The notes under the pieces are model-generated. The model saw only the letters and a list, made by a program, of their open reading frames with translations, was not told the DNA's origin and ran no database searches. A program made the position numbers and the translations under genes. A stretch of DNA of 64,000 bases from a virus, in IMG/VR virus record IMGVR_UViG_3300020166_001048, positions 62,001 to 126,000 of that record. One strand, given 5' to 3'. This document shows, piece by piece, positions 1 through 12,000 of this stretch (position 1 is the first letter of the stretch; every line of letters begins with the position of its first letter).

Positions 1-3000
1 ACAGTAAACGGTGTATCGGGTATAGCACCAACCCGCAACAATAAATCATTTGTGTTCACTATTGTATAATCAGCTTCAGTTGTTACTGCAATCAGAATTT
101 TTGCACCATCTGCTGGTTGTGCATTTGCATTAAATTCAACATACCTGTCGCTACTGCCGTCAAACTCGCTTAGTGTCCAATCAACTGCTAGATTCTGTTG
201 TACGTTATCAACGTACACAATTACATCGTTGTCTGCAATTAATCCTTGATTTGTTTTACCTGTTGTACTCAAATAGTAAGGACCCAAACTCGATCCGTCG
301 CTAGTATATTCAATGCCCTCTGGTGCTCTCAAACGTAAACCATCACGTTCAACTAACATGTTAACAATGTTTGTTCCTTGTAAACTGTTTGTTAGTGCAT
401 ATTGAGATGTACTGCCGTCGTGGGTGAAACGTTGTATTTGAGGTGCACTCCAACTTAGTTGCGTTGGTGTTGTTACTCCAAGTGCAACAATAGTAACCCA
501 ATCAGTTGACGTGGGCTGTGTATTAAATGTTACATCAGTTGCAAAACTGCCGCTGGCTGCATAAGTGTAGTTTGTAAAAAGTGCGCCATTAACAAACACA
601 ACCATCTCGGCAATTTCTGTGTATGCTACGTTAATCTGCTGTGTTGCATTGGTGATGGTGTTGCCTACAAAACTTTCTTTGTAAAGTTGCGATCCACCTC
701 CTAGTCCATAGATTTGAACATTAAACACATCTCCTACATTTCCACTATTAAGTGTAATTACTTTAGTAACCCAATTAATAGTGTAGCTACTTGGATCAAC
801 ATTTTGTCCACTGAGCTCGTTATAAACTTCAAGCTCAATGGGGTGCTGTATAAGACCTGCAAAACTAACTGTTGTCCCAACTCCGGTGTACTCAACGCTA
901 ACACCCTTGATGCTAAAGCCGTGGCCGTTATTAGACCAATCACTGCCTGGGCGAGTGTAAACTTTGAGATCTAATGTATCAAACTCACTACCTGGGACTA
1001 GTTCCTCTGGTGCATGTGAGCTGTATGTGTCGATAAATTCGCCACCTTCAACATTAATATCAGTTGCACGTATTCCCAAGTATGAATCAGTAAACGAGCT
1101 CTCATATATAACATCCAAGATTTCGGCGCTGTATGTTGGCAAGCCCTCGGGGCCAAACTCGATGTTATCAAACGGATTAATATCGTAGTTGCCTACATCA
1201 AAACCGGTGTTTTGGTCAAAGTCTGGTCCTTGTACTTGTACACCAGGGTAATCAATCCCTGTCATTAGCTGTGCTAATTCTCGACCTGGATCAGATGGAG
1301 TTGGCGTATACATACCAATTGTTCTGTCTGCGCCGTCTAGTGTACTTGGATCAACTATTGTATAATTGTCAGGATCGAATGTTGAGGTACTAGTAAAGTC
1401 TGCAATTACTTGATAAACTTTTGCTTGTGTTGTAGCAACCGTGCCAACAGTAGGCACAGGATATCGCACAAGTTCATTTGCAGTATAAACTGTATTTGCT
1501 TGCCAATCAACTACTTGACTGTTGTAAGTAATTCTGTCGTACTTGATTGTTGTTACTATGTCTCGAACTAGACTTGGCGCAAGCACTGCAATTGCAGTTG
1601 CACCAACGCCGTTGCCACCCGAGATAGTAATAATTGGAGTAGTCGTATATCCGCTTCCAGGTGTAAGCACAGTTACACTAATTAATTGTCCAGCACTATT
1701 AACTTTTGCTTCCATTGTTGCTTGTGTATCTGCATCACCTGTTACAATAACTTGTGGAGGAACAGTATACCCCGAACCACCATTTATTACAGTAACACTG
1801 CTCAGTTCTAGCAAGTAGTTGCTAATCCATTGGCTGTAGGGCCAAGTTTTCCATATTGGGTCAGTACTAGGAAAGCTGCTCAATGACATAGGATTGTCAG
1901 TGTTGTTGTCCAAGATAGGCGATATGAATCCTTGTCTTAGCTCGTCATAATAAGCTGGCACATCAAAATCTGTAGCACTACCATTGTAACTGTCAATGCC
2001 TTCATAACGCAGGTTAAATTCACGAATTTGAACATGATAAGGTTTAATTTCATCGATGTAATCGCTAACAAAGTCTTGGTTATCACGTTTATAAATCGGA
2101 TACGGAAGCAAGTCGCGAATTTTGTGCGAAACATCAATCAAACTAGTTTTGAACAACCAGTCTGGTGCTGTTTGCTCAGTTATAATAAATTCAAATGTTT
2201 GAATTAGTAGCTCATTTCGATGAATTTCTAAGTCTGTTGTGAATATTTCTTGATTTAATGCTTTGAGAATCTGACGTGTTTCAGTGTTTGGTGCTTGATC
2301 GAATCTTTGTGCATCAAAAACTTCAGTGTCAAACCCAAATCGCCCAATTGAATAATCCCAAATAGTATTATTGATTGCAACTGTACCATCAGTGAGCTGT
2401 ACACGCACCCATTCATTAGAAGCACTAGTCCATTGGTATATTTCGCTTTTGCCAAAACTATTTGCAGTTACTTTAACTGTTTGGCCATTTACTGGTGTTA
2501 ATGCAAGTAGGTCACTGTATACTGCAACTTCAGTTTTTGGGCTAATTGATGCATCATATCCTACTGCTACCCAGTCAACATAGCTCCAATAAAGTTTAGT
2601 ATCGTATGTTTGAACTCTACTGAGTAACAAGGATTTATCTGCTTGTACTGTATAAGTTGTCCACAATCCTTGCTGAGTGCTGTCACTTGCTACCAAGTAA
2701 ATATATCCAACAGGAACTTGACGCAGGTCTTGATATGTCAATTCTGCATATGTTGCAATTCGTTTATCCCAGGCGCCACTATCTTTAGTCGGCTCTGGTT
2801 CTTCGCTATTGAGCAAATCAAACTTCTTGCTGTCTGTAATAGGGTACAGTGCCATAATTTTATTTGCTCGTGATAGATAATTGTCAAGAGCAAGGAATCG
2901 ATCTTTGAACATGCTCTGTCTTGGTCTAAAGTTAACCCCGTACTCGTCGGCTGCACTTAATGTTGCATCTGGTACTATGTTGCCTAGTGTATCTTCGCCG

Positions 3001-6000
3001 CAGAAACTATCAAGTAACTTTCTATAAAGGCTGGCGCCAAGGAAACTACTAGGGTTTCCAACAGTAACCAAGTCGTATTCAGCATGGACATTGTCGGTGT
3101 TTGCAATTTTATCAAATTCGATGTGTAAAATTGTATCTTTAGCACTAATAAAACTATTACAGTTGTAAAGTGCTGTTGTGCTAGGTGTTATTGCAGCCGC
3201 ATAACTAATGCCACTACTACGTGGATTTTCGATATACTGTGTTACCCCAGCAGCACTTAGAGTTTTACCCGGGCTTACGCTTGTGATGCCTTTTACCCAA
3301 TAGTAATAATAAGTTACAAAAGTTCCTGCACTGTCGAGCACACTTGTCATAGTGTAACTCGTGGTACTGTAAACTGTGCCAGTTCCTGTGTATTCGCTTG
3401 GCGGCACTGTATTCTCTGTCCACTGATACACATCTACAACAGAACCTTCAAATAGTTGACCCCATCGTCTGGCTTTGTATTCGATTGTGTCTTGGTGATA
3501 ATCAATAAATCGAACTGTTGATAAATCCCACCACATTTCTCCGAGATGATTGCTGTTCCATTGTGAACCAAAATTGTTTACTTCGCCAGTATTGTATGCA
3601 GCAGGATCAACACCGCCGGTGTAGTTAATATTTGCCTGCGCTGCTCCAAGTATTTTTCCATTCAGTGGATCAATAAAGTCCAAGTAATTAGTAACATCGT
3701 TGCTGCGCTTGTCATAAAGGAACACACTGTTTAGAAGTGCGGTGTTGACAACTGGCTCTTGCTTGTATACTATTTTCCAAGCTAGTTCTTTTTTGGCATT
3801 AATAACTTGAATAGTGCGGCCGCTGTTAAGGTCTGTACTGTCATCGAGATCATTATTTGGTGCACCTACTAGCAACGTACCGTTGCGATAATCAACAGCT
3901 GATCCAAATTTATCAAGACTGTTTATAGTTGTGTCAAATATTTGTTGACCAAACACAAATTTACCAAAGTTTGTAATACTTGGGTTTGCTGCATTTAAGA
4001 AATCATATGTTATTGCAACGCCTGATTGTGTTACTGGATCATTAAATGGTGTGCTACCTGAATCAAAATCAGTGGTTGCAGCATCAAATGTTGTTGCCAT
4101 AATTGCAGTTGAGTCTGGTGCACCAACTACTAGTGTTAGTGCATTATTACTAATGCTTGCACTGGTTCCAAAATGACCATATGCTTGCACTATTGGCGAT
4201 GTGATCTGTTGTGCAAATACCATTTGTTCAATTCCAAGATCAGCATAGGCTGTTCCAGCGCCAGGTAATACTTGCAACTTGATAAATTCATCGCCAGCAG
4301 CTACATTTTGCAATGTGAGAAGCAATTTACCAGCATTGTCAATTGCAGTTATATTAGGAATATTTGCATCATTGATATCACTAACCAATGACGCAACTGT
4401 TGTACCAGTTAATACAACATAATAATTGTTAATACGAATACTATTTCCAACAGTTAATACTGGATTAGCAATAGTTCCTGTTATAGTGCCAAACAATCTA
4501 CTTTGATTTGCCCAGCGCTCAACACTACCAGCTTCGGGTTTAATTGCACTGTCGTTTGGCACACCGACATACAAACTACAATTTGTTGGGCAGTTTTTAA
4601 CTACACTACCAAAATTATAACTAGCGCCAGGTGCAGTTGATTGTATGCTTTGCATCAGTCTAAAAGTATTGGTTTCAATTTCAATTATATCGCCAACATT
4701 TAGTGTTACAGGATTAGCAGTAGTGCCAATTGTAATAACATTGCCAGCAACACTAAACTGCGGATTGTTAAAGTTATTAGTTGGAATTAAATAATTGCCA
4801 TTAACAGTGACACTTACCGGGCCATTTGGGGTATCTGTAACAGTGTAAGTTTTAACTGTTGCATCGGTTACTTGAAATCTTTCAACACTCCTGTCCATAA
4901 TATGAACTGTGCCTGCTAGAGTGTCAGAACCAACTGTATCGTCGGGTGCGCCAACCATGATTTGACGTCCGTCAGTTGTCGTCGAAATGCTTTGACCAAG
5001 TCGGGCACCGCCTACTATACCAGATACAGTAAATGTGTCAATGTGTTTCCAGTAATTTTTTGAATTAATAACAACTGTACCTGTTGCAGGCGAAGTAAGC
5101 ACAACATCATCACCAACAAGCGTATAATCAATAGTTGGGCGCTGTAGTACGTTATTAACATATACTGCAAAACTATAAATGTCACTTACAGTATACAACA
5201 TGCTGGTATCAAATGTAGTTTTTGCAACTGCGTTGTTGTCTGTAAAACCCTGAAGTCGTGTAATTCGCAATGCATCGCCGTTGTTTAGTGCTGCATTAAA
5301 TGTTACATATGTTACGCCGCTAACAGTTTCTAAGACCCAATCTCCGCCAACTGGTTTATTAATGTTGTTAACAGTTACACCAATTTGTGTTTGGTCGCTA
5401 ATTACAATATCTGGGGTGATTGCAAATCGAGTAGTAGTAGAATCGCCGGTGTATTCCTTAGCTTGATTTTGTACATCAACCAAGTTATATGCGTCAATTT
5501 CGTTGGTAGCTGGTGAACTAATATACATCCAGCGTTCGTCTCTACTGATAGCTACTCCGTGTCCGTGCTCTGGTGTACCAGCTGCACCGACAAAGATTTG
5601 TGTTTGCCTGTAGCTACCATTGGTTGGATTTCTATTAATAGCAACTGCGTAACCTTTATTGCTGTCACTGGCAGGTGCGCCCACAATTGCCCAATCAAAA
5701 TCACCCACTGCTAAACTACTACCAAATCCACTAAATCCAGTGGTTGCAGGAGATATAGTACTAGTTTCTACATATACACCTTCGCCACTATTGTAGGCAT
5801 TTATTGCGCCAACACCGGAATTAAAACCTGGAGCACCAACTATTAACCCTTGGTTACGCAAGCCTTGGGCAATAGCTGTACCAAATCGTGAATTCATTTC
5901 AGTAGTAGGAGAGGCTAGGTCACTTGGTTCACCGAATGGATTAATTTTCTCCAACACTTCCCAGTTGTCGTTGCCGTTGTTGTCAACCCACACTTCGTTG

Positions 6001-9000
6001 GTAGGCAATATGTCGTTTACAAAGCTCAAGTTAGCAATATCAGCCGGCTGTGCAACACGAACACTTTCTAACACAAACGCACGACCGTTGCCGGTTACGT
6101 CAGTTGTATTTCCGAGTAGTACTAAATCAAGAACTAGAGTTTTTAACCCTGTTACCGATTTAACAATATAGGCGCCATCAACATTATTATTGAAATATTT
6201 AATAACCAATCTATCTGCTGCCAACAATCCGTGATTAACATCAAATGTTACTGTGCATGTCCCGTTTAAATTATCAAATACACGGACAACATTGGCATTA
6301 ACCAAATTGGTCCTATAGATATTCCAATTATATCTATTGTCCTTTGCTACCCATACATTAGTACCAACAGTAACTTTCTCCATGTTAAGAATAACATTTG
6401 TCAAGTCATTGTAGTCAAAAACTTTAATATCAACATCGTCGTAATTTACATAACCAGCACTTGGTAATCCCACATCTTGAGGAATCTGAGACACTGTTGG
6501 TAGTATGTCTGGATCAGTGATTTTATAACTTTGTTTGTATAAGTTGTTTACTAAAACTGTTTGATTTGCGGTACTTGTTTCACCAGCATTAACAACACCA
6601 ATTGTGGTTGGATTACCAAGTAATTTGCTTTCGTCAAGTTGCAATTCATAGTAACTACGATTTGCGCTTGCACCATATAGCCCACGCTGTATTGCCCAGT
6701 TTTCAAATATTTCATATTCAGCTTGTTCTTTGCCAAGATTGGCACTCTTAAAGACTTCGGCTGCCTGTAGTGTGCCTTTTGTTCCCAAGAATTGCGAGTA
6801 TAGCCCGGCTTGCGAAATATCGTCTAAGTTTAAATTCTGCATATACTGTCTTGGTCTGAATCCAATTAGTCCCATACCAAGTAATGTAGCATCGTCTTCG
6901 AGATTTGCAGTGTGGATATCATAGTTTTCTTGTAAACCGCTTGCTTTACTAGAAAGGTTCGGCAACAACCCTTTTTGTATTTTACTATAATCGCTTTTTA
7001 TCCACTTGGAGAAATCAAATTTTTCTGTTGGTGCTAATAGTTCAACTGCACTCCAGTAAGAATTCTTATAAAAAACAATTTGCCCTTTGGTATATGCTTG
7101 GTTAGGAACCCAAGGCTTAATGTTATCCTCATTGAGAATAAATCCTTGTGCATCAAGTGTACCGTTCCAATCATACACTGTGTAACCATTCAATAACAAG
7201 CGACTTTGTCTTGCTGCGGTCTTTGGTTCGTACACCAGGTCATTAAAGATACTAACATTATCAAAAACAATAATGTGTTCATAGCTAGTAAATCTTGCAT
7301 TAAGATAACTGAAGGTTTGGTTATTAAGACCAACTAATTTTAGTTCATTGTCCAATCTTTCGACTGCATATTCGTTTGTTGTTAGCGGAGTATAGTTCTG
7401 ATCCAACAATACATCATTGATGTTTTCGTTTTTTAAACTTTCGACTACGCTGTTTGGCTGCTCTAATTTTAGTACATTAGCAGCTGGGTTTAAATTAATC
7501 AGACTGCCTGCAATCCAGGCCTGCCCGGCCCAGTATAAAAATTCTTGCGCCATTTGATCCCAATTAAGGATCACTGTATCTTCACGTGATTCAAACGCCA
7601 TACCTTGTGACTCAAGTAGTTTGCCGTAGCTAACTAAAAAGTCAACAACTCCGTTTTTACTAGTGAATTCGTAACCATATGGCACAGTGATTACATTGTT
7701 AGAATATGTATTAGCAACACGGAATGTTTCGCCATTCACCGTCATCCTGTTGAAGTTTCCGCTTGGTACACTTTCTAGTATGCTGAAATATGGTTTTGTA
7801 GTTGAGTACCCGCTAACAGTATAGCCTGTTGTAGTTCTTTGTACAATAACGCTGCTATATTGTATTTCAGAGAAACTTGGGTTTTGGTACAGGAATAGTT
7901 GATAACTTTCGTCAGGCAACAACAGGCTAGCATTAAGACTGTTCGGAGAACTCTTCTCGCTGAATATCTTTAAATAATTCTGATCGCTGAACGCTGCCAT
8001 TCTATAACATAAACGCACATCAATGTTTGCTAATTTATCTGTTAATAGTGTAGTGCTGTCTAAACCAGTAACTCTATTATAGTCAACAATGAAATTAATA
8101 TAACTGTTCTTAATACTGCCGTTACCATAAATTCCAATTTGTGACGCATTTAATCTAAATCTATTGTTTAACAAATACTGACCAAAGACTGCATTATAAT
8201 TCCAAGCATCTCTGTCAGAGTACAACGAGAAGTAATCTGCTGGCTTAGTCAGTGCAAGTAATCTTTGTATTGCAAAAGGATAATAACTACTACGTCTCCA
8301 GGCTGTTTCAGCTGGTCCCATGTCACCGGTAACCCAAGATTTTTTGAAACTGTTTTGGTCATAGTTGCCAACAACACTGTCAAATGGTGATAACAGTCTT
8401 CCTTGGCTATCAGTGGGAATAACATTCAACAAACCAGGGCGTACATAGTCTGGCAGCACATATGGTGCAATTGGATCTGCAACACGGCCCGCTGCTAGAT
8501 CTTCCCATAGTACCAAGTTACCCGAAGTGTAAGGCGCAGGGCCATATCGTGTTTCCCACCATGATGGCTTTTCGGATAATCCTAGCATTTCCCAAGGACG
8601 GGTGTCTGGGCTGTCTGTGTCGTATAATTGGAAGTAAATTGCTCTCCATCCACCTAGTAAAGAATCGCCTGACAAACGATTGGTACTGTTACTATAGTTC
8701 CAAGTAAATTCATTGGTTGCAATGTAATCTTGATTTTTATATGGAACACGATTACCGCCTGCCCAACTTAAGAAACTAACAGCAAGCATGCTATTAATTG
8801 TAGCTAACGAGTAATTAGTGGTACGGAATTGACCAGGAATAACATCAGCTGCACTAATAGGCAACGTTTTGCGGCTTTCGGCACTAATTTTTATATTGTT
8901 GTATACTCGCTTTTCAAACTCAAGCAATACATCGTTTCTAAAATCACCTTCGTCCCATGCAATTGTTATACTGCCGTCGTGTCCTCGAATAACCTGCTGC

Positions 9001-12000
9001 GGTTCAACGTATGTAGTATCCTCAAATTTTTCTGGTTTAAATATTTCGTACATGCCCATCATTGACGGGGTTGCTGGCACATAACTGCCAGATGTTGAAG
9101 TATATTCGCGGATACTGATAATGTCACCTGTTGCTAATGTAACATTCTCAGTATTAATTGTGATACGAGGGCCGTCGGCTGCTACCGTATAGTCGTGTCC
9201 GTTACCAATTAGGATAGTCTCGATTCCGGTGCTCTTCGGTGTATGGTATACCAATATACCTGCATAATTTGCCGCAAACATGTTGTAACTATAAAGTGTG
9301 TCAAACACGTTTGTAGTAATTGCACTAACTGTGTATGTTGTTAACTCGAACACAGGCCCCGACGGGATAGCATCGGTCCAATAGAATGGACTTAGTTGAT
9401 TTTTGCCGCTGTTTATTGCGTCCAGTGTATCATCTAATATTTCGGCAGTTGTTTTTGATTGCCAGTCATTTTGTGCAACATAGTTTAAAATCTTATTTTT
9501 TGTTTTGTTGTATTCAGTTGCATTAAATTCCAATGCACGAAAAAACTCAAAGTCCCTGCCATTAATGAAGTTTGTCATCATACTCAATGGAGCACTTTGT
9601 TGCAGAATTAATCCGCCAAACGGAACAACATTGCCGAGGTCACGTACATTGTTTGCACCGTGAATCTTCCCGGAGAAGTTTTCTAAATTTTGACAAATAC
9701 TCTCGTAATGCTTACGAATAGTGCCTAAGGTGAATCCGTTGCTATTTTCGTTTAGTGCATTTGATTCAAGGTTAACTGGTATAGTATAAAAAGCAACACC
9801 GCTTTCAGTGTCACTGATAACTTGAACTTCAACGATTGCATCAACTGCTGGTTGTTTGTCCGTATTAAACGTAATTGTAGTCGTATTGTCAACATTGGTT
9901 GCATAGGTGTAATCTTCTGGAAGAACAAACTGTCCTTCAACATACACTTTAACAGGAATTAATGACGTATCAGCAATTACTTGTACGTCTAGCACAAGCG
10001 GTGCAGCATTATATTCAAAACTAAAACTTTGTCGCTGAACTGTTTTAGTAAATGATGTTTGCCATCCTAGCAGTTTATCAAATGTAGTTCTAGTATTATA
10101 CTGCCTAACTGTGCCTTCGTCGATTGTTTTTGTAACACTAACTGTACCGTTTACGTATACAAATGTATCGACATACAAGTTATTGTCGAATACAATATCG
10201 CCAACATTAGCAATAGTTGCATACTTTAGAGGCTGTTCGATAATAGTATCCGTTGCACCGCTGCCCACTGCATAGCTGAACAACTTGGTACCTACAAATG
10301 TACTACTTGGATAGACAGTTATATCAGAGTAGCTGTAGCCATTACTGTCGAATATATCAAATAACGGCGCTTGATTGACTTTGGTTTTTTGCTGTGCACT
10401 TATCCAGTTAGTGCCGTTAAACCAATATGCCTTGCCTTGTTGTGTGTTTCCACTCATTACTACTGTAGTAGTGTTGGCGGGCACATCAGGAGTTGTTAAG
10501 CTTGCTGGTTGCAAATCAATAATCGGCGTAGCGCCCGGAGTTAGTTCAACAAACTGTACTTCATAAATTTTATTTCTTACTTCAGGGTCTGCATCAGCAG
10601 CAAAAATAACCTGCGATCCTGAGATCAAGCTATACCCATCAATTGAATACCCAATTGTACCATTAATGTTCGAAAAGGCATCTGTTTCAGAAAAGTCGAT
10701 AATATCAATACTATTAATACCTTCTGTACCTGCATTGAAAAGTTTTAGATTTTTTCTAAACTCTAAGATAGGACGTTTGGCTCTGTTGTCATTGTTGATT
10801 GTCAATGGAACGTTGTTGTATGTCGCTGTGGCGTCCAATACATCAATATGGAACCATCTGTTGCTGCGACTCCAGGCGTTGCGGTCTATGCTTGCACGGT
10901 TAACTGTTAAATAATCTTGCGCAGTTGGTGCATTCAGTGTTGCATCAAAATTGCCTTCATCATATGGATTGGAGTCATATGGCACACTGCTACTAGCCGT
11001 GTACTTCTCAGGAGTAACAAAGTTAGTTGTTAACAACAACTCAATGGAAGTTCCAACTCCCTCGACATAATATTCGTTGTTTTCGTAACTTGCAGGAACA
11101 ACCGTTCCAATAAAACGTACCTTAAGACCATTAGTGAACACAACACCATTGGGAGATGTGTAATTTGTTTTCCCAAGTATTTCAGATATGTTTAAATCTG
11201 CGGCATTCTCTTGATCAACAATGCGTATGATACCAAAATTTGTTTCGTCACTGCCATCTTGATAGTAAAGAATATCAGAGTTAGCAGTAATAAGAGGTTG
11301 GCGCTCCATTGTACCTTCGGCATTTTTATACCAAGTAGCACCAGCATTGTTTGCACCGTATTCAATGTTTGTTTTGCTTAGATTTGCAATACTCTGATTA
11401 ACAGTAAGCTCCATGTACGGACGATCTGGATCTGCATAGTTAAAGTTAATTCTCCATTGCACATATCTTTCAGCATCAGTTGCTATTGGAGTAGAATCGT
11501 CAAATGGGTTTTCTCCGTATCCGTTTCCTTCTGTGTCAAACGGCGTTTGGATTTCCCAGCCATCGTTGCCAGTGTTTGTTAAAATTAATGTACGATTTTC
11601 TAAGTCAGAAATTCCGTCAATGCCGCCATTGGCAGCAAGGAATTCGTCAACATACTGATTGTTAATATCAGTAAACTTTAGTGTACCGTCAATTAAATCA
11701 GTTGCCCCAATATCAGTGAGTGTAAAGTAAAAGTTCTGTGCATCTTTAGCAGGTACATCAAATGTAACAGTACCGGCGTCTTCGCCGTTGTTAGATACGC
11801 CTAATACCTGTCTTGACGATTGGTTTGGCTGAGATGGTAATACTCCACTTGTACCTGGAACACTTTGTATCCAAAAGTTGTTACCCGGGCTGTTAATATT
11901 AAAAGTATAGTTCCCTTCACGTACAAAAGACAACGTAGGTAACGTACCAGCTTCACCGGAGAAGGTGTATCCGTCGTCTGTGTCTTCTACATCAAAATCA